Assembly: GCA_002726275.1 (NCBI GenBank) | Contig: PBSO01000006.1 | Span: forward strand, 11,583-58,094 | Source: Methanobacteriota archaeon | GTDB lineage: Archaea > Thermoplasmatota > Poseidoniia > Poseidoniales > Thalassarchaeaceae | Direction of reading: 5' to 3' | Length of the DNA stretch: 46,512 nt | Part shown: one piece after another, positions 35,401 to 42,911 of the stretch | Position numbering within the stretch: the first letter of the stretch is position 1 | How the letters are laid out: the number at the start of each line of letters is the position of its first letter | The notes under the pieces: model-generated | Databases searched by the model: none | The model's input: only the letters and a program-made list of their open reading frames with translations | Told to the model about the DNA's origin: nothing | Program-made: the position numbers and the translations under genes

Positions 35401-38400
35401 CCTCGAAAGAGGTTCCCGTCCACTTCCCTCCTGAGAAACCAGTAACTTTGCGGGCAGGGATTCCTGCGGATCTGAGCATGACGGCAAATAGGGTGCTGAA
35501 CTGATCACAGTCACCCTCTAGGGAATTATTGAGGATCCAAAATGAAAGGTCGTCTTCACCATCGGCAAGGCCCACTTCCGTACCATTGTGATTTCTTAGG
35601 AAGGTGGTTGTTGAATTGCCATTAACAATGAAATCCTGTATTGCTGAGACCCTGTCCCATGCAGAGAATGCTCCTGATTCGTTGATGATGGTAGTAGTGA
35701 TTGCATTGACAAAGGCAGCAGTGTTTCCCCTCTGCAAAAATTCGCTTGGTAAGTCTGTAGCGTAGGAACTGTTGGCAAACTCGGTGGTGTTATCTCTGAT
35801 TGCCTGTGTAATCAGTACTTGTGGGGCAGTGACGAATAAGGTGTCTATGGTTGCACCATCAACAATCACGTCTCTGGTGAAATTTGAGAAATTTAGACCG
35901 GCATTGGCATCGGTCCATCCCGTGTAATTGACCGCGTTGTGAGGGGCTATTATCTCCTCGCCCGAGAAAATTAATGCTCCTGATTCCAGTGATATCTCCC
36001 AACCTAAAACCTCAGATCCGTCCCAGAACTGTTGGTCGGCGACCCCCTGTGTGGTTGAGAATCCGGGGTACATCTGCGTGTTTCCAACTAGACTGGTGTT
36101 TACACCCCATGAAATTCCCGTGTAGAAGTCATAGGTATGCCATCTCCAGTAATGAGTAATGTTGGGATCTACGCCAACCGAGGTGTTCATTGCCTCGAAG
36201 AACATCATATTGGGGTCTATGTCATCAGCGGGGTCCCATGGGTCTCCATCGGCATTTAGACAATTCATGTCCCAGAACTCGGATGTGCACTCCTGTCCGT
36301 CGGGTATTCCTCCTCCGTCAGTATCCGGATCCCTCCAATCAGTGCCCGTGGCATTCTCAATGGTATCGGGGATTCCATCGCCGTCGGTATCTACGGGATT
36401 GAGGTCGTCATTCGGGTTGTTCTGCGGGTTAGTGCCATCGAGATACTCTTGGAAGTCTGTTACTCCTCCGTTGTCGGTGTCAGATTCATTCCACAACGTG
36501 AAGTAAGTGTCGGTCGTACCATTCCCGCCGAGACTCCCAAAGGCGACCAAACATACTGTGGTGTTCTCGAAGTAATTGTTTAGCCCATCGCCATCGGTAT
36601 CCAGAAGGTTATCACAGGGGTTGCTGGGGTCAGTTTGGTTGAGAATCTCGTCCAAGTCATTCACGCCATCGCCGTCGGTATCGGACATATTCCAGTCCGA
36701 CAGAAAACCAAAGCTTCCTGTTGATTCTTCCCAATCGGCCAAGCCGTCACCATCAGTGTCGAAGTAGTCATCGTCGCAAATGGGGTCGTTGGAAAGTCCG
36801 AGAGACTGGTCCCAACACCAAGAGAAGTTGACGAACAGTACTGTTGCCGCATCGGGCGGCTTGTCGGTATCTACTCCCCTCAATGTGTCACCATTAATGG
36901 AGGTGAACCTGAAGCCGGTTAGGCTCCCGTTGGTTGATGACACGTAGAACCCCATCGGCTCCCCATTCTGCCTCCAATCCTCGGGAGTGGGGTCGAGTGA
37001 TGTGGTTTCATTCAATGTAAGTATCATGTTAGTTGAATCGAAGTCTACGATGGACAGATTCAGTGTTTGGAGAGATGTGCAGGGATCTGTACCATGGGAC
37101 GGATCAAGTTCTGATCCATCACTAATCCCCCCTCCGTCCGTGTCGGCGACATTCCACAAGGTGCACGTCATATTTTCCTCCCAATTTGGGATTCCGTCAT
37201 CGTCAAAGTCACCAGAATCCTCAATTCTGGTCGGATCTGTCTCGTTCTCATCCACTACTCCGTTCCCATTGAGGTCTTCCTCGCCGTCATCGAACTGATC
37301 ATCATCAGTATTGTTGTCACGAGGGTCAGTCGCCAGAGGGGGATCGCCATATTGGCCATTCACCTCAACTCCGTCGTCAATTCCATCGCCATCGGTATCA
37401 GGGGATGTGGGATCAGTCAACAGAACGAGGGCCTCATAGGAGTCGTTTAGCCCATCGCCATCGGTATCATTAGACTGTGGGTCAGTGGATGTAATCCCAT
37501 CTACCTCCGCCGTGAAAATCTGACAGCCTCCCGGGCCAAGTTGCAGAACTGGGTTGCACGGAGATTCGGTGGCAGTCATACTCAATGGCCCTGGTCGGAA
37601 ATACTGAGTGGGCGGAGTTGTTGTACCATTCCTAGTCCCCCATGCTGGATTCACGAACTCCTTCAAGTTGACTAGTCCGTCTCCATCGGGATCTCCGAAA
37701 GCCCCATCTTGGTTTGTACGTGATGTTGGGTCGAGTCCATTTGCCACCTCCCAACCATCGGGCATCCCATCTCCGTCCGTATCCCACCCATTGGGATCCT
37801 CGTCTATGGCCCCATCGCCATCATCGTCGTCACTGGTGCAATTAGAGTCCCCATCCCCATCGGAATCAAAATTATCCACCATTCCGTCCTTATCGTCATC
37901 AAATGTGTTGAAGCATATGTTCCCCCATGGATCTTCATCGGCCCCATCTGAACCGAGGCCCTGGATAAGTTGCATGGCGCTCTCCTCGTCCCAATTACTA
38001 ACTGGGACCGTTCCATTCCACCAAACACCATTGTCAAGCTCATTTGGAGTGTTTGTGGAGTCCCAGTTAGATGGCATTCCGAACATGAACTCATTTAGGT
38101 TGGACAGGGAGTCTCCATCGGGATCACCTGTAGAGCCATTATCTCCAGAGGGGGAAAGTGGATTCAGGCCGTACTGCCACTCCCATCCGTCTGGGAGCCC
38201 GTCATTGTCTGTATCCCAGTCTTGGGGCTGAGTGTTGATGTAGAACTCTAGTCCATACGACAGGCCGTCCCCATCCTGATCCGTAGAAGCCAACGCTTCC
38301 CAAGATGCGAACTCCAGTGCGGAGTAGGATGAGAGTAACATTAGAACAGAGAAAATAATGGCAGACCTACTCTTAGAGAGACTGTCCGAACGGGCACCAG

Positions 38401-38422
38401 TAGATTGACTAAATGAGCTCAT
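29468..38422 (-). CDS. Giant surface protein: TSP3-like repeats, transglutaminase-like domain, Ig-like domains, TM, DUF4129-like tail
   Basis: The chosen ATG (38422) gives ~2984 residues; the track's GTG 38461 lies within a TATA-like CTCTTAAGTG. A signal peptide (SAIIFSVLMLLSSYSALEFA) is followed by ~700 residues of calcium-binding repeats (TDQDGDGLSYGLE, DTDNDGLPDGWE, DTDGDGLNDSYE). A transglutaminase-like domain comes next: Cys972 in EGDCDQFSTLFAVMLRSAGI, then DFTSWVEVHL and GWIPFEACP. The residues expected to be catalytic His and Asp are Thr1014 and Glu1038, so activity is doubtful. About 1700 residues of repeated Ig-like beta-sandwiches follow (DENGQWAHSW, DNGTFSLFFPV). A TM helix (LTALIAIVLIGLAVAGVMFV, ~2833-2855) precedes a cytoplasmic DUF4129-like segment (RGFLRRDFETVREFELAIRN ... 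RIFEEARYSSH). Transglutaminase plus DUF4129 recalls the TgpA family. It is downstream of the 977-residue surface protein on the same strand. Confidence 0.9.
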   Translation of the reverse strand: MSSFSQSTGARSDSLSKSRSAIIFSVLMLLSSYSALEFASWEALASTDQDGDGLSYGLEFYINTQPQDWDTDNDGLPDGWEWQYGLNPLSPSGDNGSTGDPDGDSLSNLNEFMFGMPSNWDSTNTPNELDNGVWWNGTVPVSNWDEESAMQLIQGLGSDGADEDPWGNICFNTFDDDKDGMVDNFDSDGDGDSNCTSDDDDGDGAIDEDPNGWDTDGDGMPDGWEVANGLDPTSRTNQDGAFGDPDGDGLVNLKEFVNPAWGTRNGTTTPPTQYFRPGPLSMTATESPCNPVLQLGPGGCQIFTAEVDGITSTDPQSNDTDGDGLNDSYEALVLLTDPTSPDTDGDGIDDGVEVNGQYGDPPLATDPRDNNTDDDQFDDGEEDLNGNGVVDENETDPTRIEDSGDFDDDGIPNWEENMTCTLWNVADTDGGGISDGSELDPSHGTDPCTSLQTLNLSIVDFDSTNMILTLNETTSLDPTPEDWRQNGEPMGFYVSSTNGSLTGFRFTSINGDTLRGVDTDKPPDAATVLFVNFSWCWDQSLGLSNDPICDDDYFDTDGDGLADWEESTGSFGFLSDWNMSDTDGDGVNDLDEILNQTDPSNPCDNLLDTDGDGLNNYFENTTVCLVAFGSLGGNGTTDTYFTLWNESDTDNGGVTDFQEYLDGTNPQNNPNDDLNPVDTDGDGIPDTIENATGTDWRDPDTDGGGIPDGQECTSEFWDMNCLNADGDPWDPADDIDPNMMFFEAMNTSVGVDPNITHYWRWHTYDFYTGISWGVNTSLVGNTQMYPGFSTTQGVADQQFWDGSEVLGWEISLESGALIFSGEEIIAPHNAVNYTGWTDANAGLNFSNFTRDVIVDGATIDTLFVTAPQVLITQAIRDNTTEFANSSYATDLPSEFLQRGNTAAFVNAITTTIINESGAFSAWDRVSAIQDFIVNGNSTTTFLRNHNGTEVGLADGEDDLSFWILNNSLEGDCDQFSTLFAVMLRSAGIPARKVTGFSGGKWTGTSFEVYGKDFTSWVEVHLQTNSNLGDADLGWIPFEACPLLSTVEVVDETWGPIWFDRDLSSGNLSLEGTLRFTENQSTVSNITIDMYLVKSNQTENVPGSAAIEEHYIGTAITDSNGTFNITGQPQEVINPGYGSLVLRTYQNGYVGSQGISFPWKLNVTDDVSMSVNDPEPPDEPKIGIGVNTTITGDISLSSEPYNDITQLDSLQVVLNYTTSFDGPVSLISSVGAGGYYEFSVPIDETEQEGLISATLNFLGWHEEDLNNASTPLYHLRPSSVGFNLNLTPAPNLTVTLEGQGENNTILEIDQPIFLNGTVLSRSAIPEALNGTLTMQMRRSAANGPFTTLTSWYLNDSDWSGALGQFAVNWSFSAADVPIPAGLVEIRYQFEADGLFAKDEAVVRDEHGVKSRINFSYILNPAPVGSDSEVEVTLSDHTGTSVASFLGDYTLDFNGELVWNQSNPELPRVMVTWRPTIDVEAGDYPWQLNYSGSTWLLPNSVLDTVRVQGRADVTHTLGSEWTPRGQTSWISGFTRDINLNTTILGNNSSIIVNMEVPSEQPPTPDGLPAPPVTYRLGEQWIDNTTGEYNITFQMPSGVGAGVYDLRLILDFEKNPPSGGAYYLVPGAVVLQAGIQTEYVVESEPLQSIVIAGQTLVTNATITDVESSKRLQNTTVDMYFDWGGPLQQVLNSTVSGSDGVARFTSTIPADAPPGYYDVRLHAPDDITDSLTTPDAGRWLGNESMVNLTVQVASSIRIDNAPLPEVTAGQFFQLQGQVLDGVDQNRSVSGPMTLEVFFLNDPSETLITGHVTSANGSFSVMVPTDPLGDGVSNGLKTVVVSVENGSTPFYLTGTGNETILVRGVTQLTDRNPILNTIVDRGTSISFGARLVESSDADRQLANMSVSALFHETWLNPEQSTNGQGIVNFTFSVPHSHPLGLIPIILMFNGSNGSDTLHTSSTIINTITVRSPTTISFDPITSNPAAGEFLDISGTLTSSNGSGIVDRSGNALNPTLNFAIDGDTNSFSVTGGTVDANGTWAARIFLDLSFPRGTHNITASYTPSVNYYGASSEDGSFDSRGFSMLSIISPADLDPDERVVRGDNITLNMSLIDNSGQFVSGGQIDVSIDGAPSWSGFTDEGGILTTSIQTDENRAPGPMTITATFAGFNGSTGLLGDETWTRVVILAPSVLEVTSVTGSAIAGESVTFTGTLLDEHGAPLIENGEEKGGVVHLSIDGIDVGPLYTSISNASTGAWSITYDLPLDTDYGAHTLTVDFLGGFTWVDPMGQGDSLNPEYFLPSTVTEQFNATQTSQVVLTTPPGEIDRNELLLIEGMLTDGAGRVLPGRELDVYMNDQFLTSLSVSDNGTFSLFFPVPPDMPLGPRNVRIEFSGEEFVIASNSTTIFTVFGPVEVEIEQPNPVAVGDVLKLSGNVKDNLPNGWLENHSLQIFIDGILIGTTTTDENGQWAHSWVVSEFLDVGQHSLTVIAPDQGYHRQGSVEANLTIAYHTGMTLQVENNVVTRGGSWNLSGRLFDADSAGNPGLEGRELSFLLDGEVISTITTSIDGTFSISHELGYLISRGSHDVSLVFSGEQLYLANSVNATVYTRADVKIEILFLEDEVVRSDGNRPIRVLGRIIEIGGEGNTMEEMEISLYWEDSLRPNTKITWDETTGQFLVESNAISTMPPGIASMSLVVDPDSSRFLNGGVINFEVVIKVPVNFEFLPDELYLGIGESSLSGKVNVTATDRIQPIEGVSITARLVNETATHFTVVGVTDQNGIFTYQFESFHENHPLWDRAFWGELSVEFSSDSDLIDPIDAARLSQFAVVDVVYEPEAGASLVGPALTALIAIVLIGLAVAGVMFVRRRKQAAIDDLAGVFSYTAELLAAGDEVREAIFNCYEGLCQILMSRGFLRRDFETVREFELAIRNALPISEQALLSLDRIFEEARYSSHVLGEPHRESAQMALSAVLQEIDQLDEVPSRETSLVPQE
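36270..38290 (-). repeat. Coding repeats for calcium-binding DxDGDG units
   Basis: Short near-identical units such as GATACCGATGGCGATGG recur irregularly across this part of the giant gene (for example near 36371, 36588, 36667, 37388, 37456) and encode D-T-D-G-D-G loops. They are TSP3-like protein repeats. Spacing is uneven, so this is not a tandem DNA array; such repeats can be sites of recombination and of assembly error. Confidence 0.8.
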
Positions 38423-38504
38423 GCTACGCAACCCCTTGTAGTTGGGCGCAAAGTAGGGCACTTAAGAGGAATGGAGCGTCGTTCGGACAATGACTCGCTA
38501 GTTA

Positions 38505-41438
38505 TCAGACTAGTTCAATGTCGTCGTCTTCGTATACGTCGGGCTCATCTTCCTCGATCGCCACCACGGGAGCAGGCAAATCGTCATCTTCTTCTTCCTC
38601 TTCATCATCGTCCGAATCACTGGAAATAGCGTCCAGATATGCCATGTGCGCCTTCCACCTTCTCCTGTTCATTGCACCCTGTATTCCCGCTATTAGGAGC
38701 ATTGCTGCAACCAGTCCGACGATGTATGTAGACAGCCTCGGGTGCGTGACCTCGTTGACCAATCTATCAATCAATGAAGATATCCCCACCCTCATCACCA
38801 CAGTCTTCTCTGCTGTGGCATCATCAGGCCAGCTCTGCTGTGTGTCGAAGGGAGTTGCTGTGACCACAACATCGACCTCCTCGCCATTGTTAGCCGAATC
38901 AGGGACATTGACGTCTAGAACGAATGTTACCTCGTCGAACGCATCTAGAATAATCAGAGCAGAACCCGAAGGGCCGTCAATATCCACGGACCATCCTGCC
39001 CCATCGACTTCGGCCTCGAGGTAGACAGTTAGAGGGCTATTTCCTAGGTTCTTGACCTTCATCTGTATTGGATACGACTCGCCTGGGACGAGAAGCCGGT
39101 TAGGGGTGACCTGGACGATTTCCAGGTTGGGATCATCTGGGTCAATCTCGAATACCATTGGTAAATCGAAATATTTGGCATCTGAATCGGTGGTGTCTTC
39201 AATAATCCGGAGGTAAACGGTATGGTTGCCGAACTCGACTTGATTGGTTAGCGTAATTGTTACGAATACCTCCGTCTCATCCCCGGGAGCGAGGGAAACA
39301 CGCGGAATGGCATTTCCAGAGTCGTCCTCGATTCTGAACTGCCACTGTCCGTATGCACTGTTTCTATCGGTGTTTTCGTCTAGAGAAGCGGGATTCTGGA
39401 TCCTCCACCAAGTGGCAGACTCGCCCGAGGTCATGGTGTTCGTAATCTTGGCCCTGAGAGTGACTTCTGCATTCCCCGCACCCGGTGAGCAGAGGGACAC
39501 CCTGATGTGGCCGAGGGGCGATCCATCACAGTCGTAAGAAACCTCAGCCCTAATTCCAAAGGTTCGTTGGATGGTGAAGAGGACTGTTGATCTGAGAGAT
39601 GCGTTTCCAGAGCTAACGACCTCTATCTCGACAGGTCCAATGTCTGGGTCCTCCCTGTCAGCCGAGGGCTTAATCATGAGTCTGAGTACCTGGGTATCGT
39701 GTCTATCCAGGAGTGCGGTATGGAATGTTCCATCCCCTTCATCCTCCAATATTCTTTGCCCGGTATCATTGTCATAGACGTGAATGATTGCCTTTGATCT
39801 TTGTAGGACATCGATTCTGAAGGTATCGGCATCAAAGCCGGTATTGAAAATCTCCAGTAGGAAAGGCGTGAACTGATCATAGTCCACATACCTTGGTATT
39901 GTTGAGTCTATGTCATCAGGCCGGGATGAGTTTGCTATTGGTACGTCATGGTCTTCTGACCAAATGGACACCTGTGGAGGCTGGAATACATCGATCTTCT
40001 CCAAGTCTATCTGCAGGGTATCCTGATGAACGACAGTTAGGACTCCCTCGACTTCTGCCTCGGCAACTGCCCTAATGTCAATAGAGCTGGGGGCACCGGT
40101 CAGATCCTCCGGTGCAAGCAGCGTAAGAATTGGATTCAATATGTCGCCCCCTGCGTTCAGCGTATAGCCCCCGGGTGAGTCGAATTCCAGTAGCCATGAG
40201 CTTGGGAAGTTTGTGAGGACCTCCAATTCCACATCCATGGATTTTGTTGAATCACCCCTATGGACAAGTTGTAGGGGAACTGGGGTTGTTTGTCCCGGTG
40301 CTATATACTCGGTAGTTCGATCCAGCCTATGATTGAGTGCGACTCCCCACTGCTCCATAGTTACGGGCTCGTGCTCAATGCTGACACTATTTCCTTGGAT
40401 GTCTGATACCTCCAGCTCTACCGAGTATTCGCCGGCAGGGATACCACTTGGGTAGGACCACAGGTACTCTCCGAAGATTCCCTGACTGGTGTCCTCAATT
40501 TCCTCGTCGTCTTCATCGATGACGTGATCTATTCTGTAGACTCCATCTGGGTCCCTCATCAATAGTCTGACTGAGTCGACGTCGTACCTGCCAAAGCTAC
40601 TTTTCACATCGAACGAGAACTGCATAACCCTCTCAGAAAGGATGTCATTTGGAAACCACTCTAGCTCTGGCCCTTCTGCTAGCTCTGCCCCCTCCCTTTG
40701 AAGGAGTACGAGACTATTCGAGATTGCGTTGGCCTCGATCTCGAGTGTACTGAATCTATCATCACCATCAATCTCATTCCACGCCACTTCGGCTTCGCAG
40801 CTAGAACCGAATGGACTGCCGCCACTATCACATCCGGACATGTCAGCGTCAATTATCAACTCAAGGCGCTCATCTTTGTCGATTGAGAAAGATTGGTCGT
40901 TTCCTAGGTCAATCTCGAATGTCTCGTGATCGAAACTGCAGCTCTGGGTTAATCCTGGATTGCAGGCGTCTGCGCTCCACGAAACTGAGCCGACTTGGCT
41001 TCCTGAGGACTTGAGTGTGATAGTCCATTCAACGGAAGATGTGTCTGGCCCGGTCGCCCTCATGAAAAGTCCAAGCGGCAGATAGTACGAGCCGGATCCT
41101 GAACCGTGATTTGGGCGACCTACAACATTCAATGATGAGAGCATTGGACTTGTGCGGAATTCTATACTACTATCTAGGGCGCTCATTGCCTCCTGGCCGC
41201 CCGATTCGGGGACTTGGGTAGTAATGTATCCATCACCGCCAGCTGAGGAGTTCTGGGAAGCAAAATACATCGTGTAGAGATTTAGTTGGACATCTGAACC
41301 AGCTTCCATCATTCTCTCTTCTGGGAGTTCTTTCTGGTGGTCCGGAACCATGCCCAAGGGAGTCAACATTAGCAATGATAGCATCAAAGCGAGCCTGAGC
41401 TGGCGAGACTGGCCATTCGCTATGCTGCTCTCATACAC
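38505..41438 (-). CDS. Membrane-anchored surface protein with NEW3/CARDB-like domains and acidic tail
   Basis: The GTG at 41438 starts the 977-residue frame and lies 27 bases from a TATA-like CGCTTTAACG; no in-frame ATG lies before the signal peptide (RLALMLSLLMLTPLGMV). Residues ~50-250 form a pre-domain with Cys pairs (DACNPGLTQSCSFD; SGCDSGGSPFGSSCEAE) likely disulfide bonded. Several beta-sandwich domains follow, with turns such as FNTGFDADTFRIDV and VKNLGNSPLTVYLE, the latter near residue 800 and typical of NEW3-like domains. A TM helix (STYIVGLVAAMLLIAGI, ~902-921) leads to a short basic patch (NRRRWK) and an extremely acidic C-terminus (SDSDDDEEEEEDDD). It precedes the 2984-residue gene by 82 bases; the two may form one surface complex. 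Function unknown. Confidence 0.87.
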   Translation of the reverse strand: MYESSIANGQSRQLRLALMLSLLMLTPLGMVPDHQKELPEERMMEAGSDVQLNLYTMYFASQNSSAGGDGYITTQVPESGGQEAMSALDSSIEFRTSPMLSSLNVVGRPNHGSGSGSYYLPLGLFMRATGPDTSSVEWTITLKSSGSQVGSVSWSADACNPGLTQSCSFDHETFEIDLGNDQSFSIDKDERLELIIDADMSGCDSGGSPFGSSCEAEVAWNEIDGDDRFSTLEIEANAISNSLVLLQREGAELAEGPELEWFPNDILSERVMQFSFDVKSSFGRYDVDSVRLLMRDPDGVYRIDHVIDEDDEEIEDTSQGIFGEYLWSYPSGIPAGEYSVELEVSDIQGNSVSIEHEPVTMEQWGVALNHRLDRTTEYIAPGQTTPVPLQLVHRGDSTKSMDVELEVLTNFPSSWLLEFDSPGGYTLNAGGDILNPILTLLAPEDLTGAPSSIDIRAVAEAEVEGVLTVVHQDTLQIDLEKIDVFQPPQVSIWSEDHDVPIANSSRPDDIDSTIPRYVDYDQFTPFLLEIFNTGFDADTFRIDVLQRSKAIIHVYDNDTGQRILEDEGDGTFHTALLDRHDTQVLRLMIKPSADREDPDIGPVEIEVVSSGNASLRSTVLFTIQRTFGIRAEVSYDCDGSPLGHIRVSLCSPGAGNAEVTLRAKITNTMTSGESATWWRIQNPASLDENTDRNSAYGQWQFRIEDDSGNAIPRVSLAPGDETEVFVTITLTNQVEFGNHTVYLRIIEDTTDSDAKYFDLPMVFEIDPDDPNLEIVQVTPNRLLVPGESYPIQMKVKNLGNSPLTVYLEAEVDGAGWSVDIDGPSGSALIILDAFDEVTFVLDVNVPDSANNGEEVDVVVTATPFDTQQSWPDDATAEKTVVMRVGISSLIDRLVNEVTHPRLSTYIVGLVAAMLLIAGIQGAMNRRRWKAHMAYLDAISSDSDDDEEEEEDDDLPAPVVAIEEDEPDVYEDDDIELV

Positions 41439-41460
41439 GTCTTGTCGCCCACAGGAGTGG

Positions 41461-41470
41461 CGTTAAAGCG
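41461..41470 (-). promoter_or_regulatory. TATA-like box of the 977-residue surface-protein gene
   Basis: CGCTTTAACG on the minus strand is centred 27 bases before the GTG at 41438, indicating a leaderless transcript and supporting that start. Confidence 0.5.
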
Positions 41471-41472
41471 TT

Positions 41473-41489
41473 CGTGCCCTAAGGGCACG
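41473..41489. repeat. Perfect inverted repeat upstream of a surface-protein promoter
   Basis: CGTGCCC-TAA-GGGCACG has 7-bp arms and a 3-base centre and lies immediately upstream of the TATA-like box at 41461-41470, where an activator or the BRE would sit. It is a candidate regulator site. Confidence 0.45.
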
Positions 41490-41555
41490 TGATGTATCGG
41501 TTCTGAGGGGTGTCAAAGCGCTCGATTCAAGGAGGGGGACCCGCCCTCGGGGGCC

Positions 41556-41641
41556 GCAGAGGTACCCGAGTTGGTCAAAGGGGCCGGACTTAAGCTCCGG
41601 TGCATAGTGCTTCGCAGGTTCAAATCCTGCCCTCTGCACCA
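41556..41641 (+). tRNA. tRNA-Leu (TAA)
   Basis: The cloverleaf has acceptor GCAGAGG/CCTCTGC, anticodon stem CCGGA/TCCGG around loop CTTAAGC (anticodon TAA), a long variable arm (TGCATAGTGCTTCG) typical of leucine, and T arm GCAGG-TTCAAAT-CCTGC. Discriminator A and CCA are encoded. Only one base separates it from the convergent folB stop. Confidence 0.96.
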
Positions 41642-41642
41642 A

Positions 41643-42047
41643 TCACCTAATCCTAGTCATTGAACATCCCAATTGTCCATCAATTCCCTCGACGTCCAGC
41701 TTCTTCAGTGAAACTGTAGCGGCAATAATTTCACCCGGGGCCATTATCTCATCCAACAATTCAGAAGCGAGTGTCTCCATCAATGCACTTCTTTGAGACG
41801 AAATGGCCCTATCTATCGAAGAAGAAAGATACTCGTAGTCGAGAACCCTGTCTATTTCATCCTCCTCTGGCTTAGAGGCCCCTCCAATAAAGACATGAAT
41901 ATCGAAGCTTATTCTCTGAGGGGCGCCAATCTCATGCTCGTAAATTCCAATATCAACTTCTCTAACTGAGTTCTCCAAGAATAGGGTTGTGAATTCCTTG
42001 TTCCCTGATTGAACTATTTCCCTTAGGGCGTCCATATGTGATTTCAT
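41643..42047 (-). CDS. folB: Dihydroneopterin aldolase family protein (FolB)
   Basis: From the ATG at 42047 the product has 134 residues, close to the usual ~120. FolB landmarks are present: TLFLENSVREVDIGIYEHEI with the catalytic-site YEHE, GAPQRISFDIHVFI, RVLDYEYLSSSI, SALMETLASELLDEI with the conserved Glu, and the late VSLKKLDVEG. The enzyme cleaves dihydroneopterin to hydroxymethyldihydropterin, or epimerises it, in pterin/folate synthesis. The ATG follows the SDR stop by one base, so both are co-translated. The longer frame in the track (from 42110) would overlap the SDR gene and is not supported by homology. Confidence 0.86.
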   Translation of the reverse strand: MKSHMDALREIVQSGNKEFTTLFLENSVREVDIGIYEHEIGAPQRISFDIHVFIGGASKPEEDEIDRVLDYEYLSSSIDRAISSQRSALMETLASELLDEIMAPGEIIAATVSLKKLDVEGIDGQLGCSMTRIR

Positions 42048-42048
42048 T

Positions 42049-42810
42049 TCACCCCTCCGTTTCGAAATAAACGTCCCTTTCTCTTGCGAGAAAACGTTCT
42101 CCTGAATCAACGAAAATGGTCTGTCCGGTGATGGACCTAGCCTGCATCAAGAAAACGACTGTCTCGGCAATATCAATTGGACTTGGGCCGAATCCCAGTG
42201 GAGTCTCGGATTGGGCCCTATCGAATCCCGATTGGGTTTGCTCTCGGCTCTTCAGAGTATGTCCCGGAGCTATGGCATTGACCCTGACTTGGGGAGCTAG
42301 TCCCCTAGCCAGTGCCTCGGTAATTCCTAGCATAGCAAATCGGGAGGCCGTGTAGGAAAGGTGGTCAGGATTCGGCTGTGCGATCTTCTGATCTAGGATG
42401 TTCACGATGGAGCCAGTTTCGCCATCTGGAATCCTTCTGGTGAGCTCTGATATTAGGAGGACTGGCGATAATGCATTCACTTCCATGTGCTCATTCCATG
42501 AAATCCCTGAAACATTGGAAATATCGTCATGGGAGAATAAAGATGCATTGTTTACTAGGCCCACCACAGGCCCTAATGCTGACTCTGCTTTAGAAATGAT
42601 ATCTGGTACTGCCTCTGAATTGGAAAGATCGCATCGAATAAGTGAAGCCTTTCCCCCTGATGATTGGATCATTGAAACGAGCTCTTCGGCCTCATCTTCG
42701 GATGAAAAGTAGTGCACTGCAACAGAGAAACCACTCTTGGACAAAGCTATGGATATCTCCCTTCCGATCCTAGTGGCCGCCCCCGTTACAACTACTGTCC
42801 CGCCTGCCAT
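42049..42810 (-). CDS. Short-chain dehydrogenase, pteridine-reductase-like, with YxxxR active site
   Basis: The ATG at 42810 (MAGGTVVVTG) lies 26 bases from a TATA-like CGTAATAGG and gives 253 residues. The NADPH site reads VVTGAATRIGREISIALS; together with VAVHYFSSEDEAEELV it resembles pteridine reductases (FolM/PTR1 type), which use the TGxxxRxG form. NNASLF follows as the NNAG-like motif, and the active site is SYTASRFAMLGI. In ordinary SDRs the last residue of YxxxK is Lys; here it is Arg. The C-terminus (GQTIFVDSGERF) is family-typical. Pairing with folB suggests reduction of a dihydropterin; the substrate is inferred, not shown. Confidence 0.83.
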   Translation of the reverse strand: MAGGTVVVTGAATRIGREISIALSKSGFSVAVHYFSSEDEAEELVSMIQSSGGKASLIRCDLSNSEAVPDIISKAESALGPVVGLVNNASLFSHDDISNVSGISWNEHMEVNALSPVLLISELTRRIPDGETGSIVNILDQKIAQPNPDHLSYTASRFAMLGITEALARGLAPQVRVNAIAPGHTLKSREQTQSGFDRAQSETPLGFGPSPIDIAETVVFLMQARSITGQTIFVDSGERFLARERDVYFETEG

Positions 42811-42831
42811 GGCTACCCGAAGAATCACCCC

Positions 42832-42840
42832 CCTATTACG
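42832..42840 (-). promoter_or_regulatory. TATA-like box of the SDR-folB operon
   Basis: CGTAATAGG on the minus strand is centred about 26 bases before the SDR ATG at 42810, the spacing of a leaderless archaeal transcript. The same 101-base spacer also serves the divergent lipA, for which GGTTAATTTCG at 42877-42887 is a TATA candidate. Confidence 0.45.
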
Positions 42841-42911
42841 GGTTGTACTTGGTCGACTCAGGGATAACCCCATGAGAATGGTTAATTTCGTACTTCCATC
42901 CGAAAGAACCG

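Noticed and set aside
37804-38231. Plus-strand 207-residue and other ORFs inside the giant genes.
   Set aside because: They are antisense shadows of Ser/Asp-rich repeat coding and have no start signals or family motifs.
36270-38290. Recurrent CCATCGCCATCGGTATC-like units suggest a CRISPR or tandem DNA array.
   Set aside because: Spacing is irregular and all copies are in one reading frame encoding DTDGDG calcium loops.
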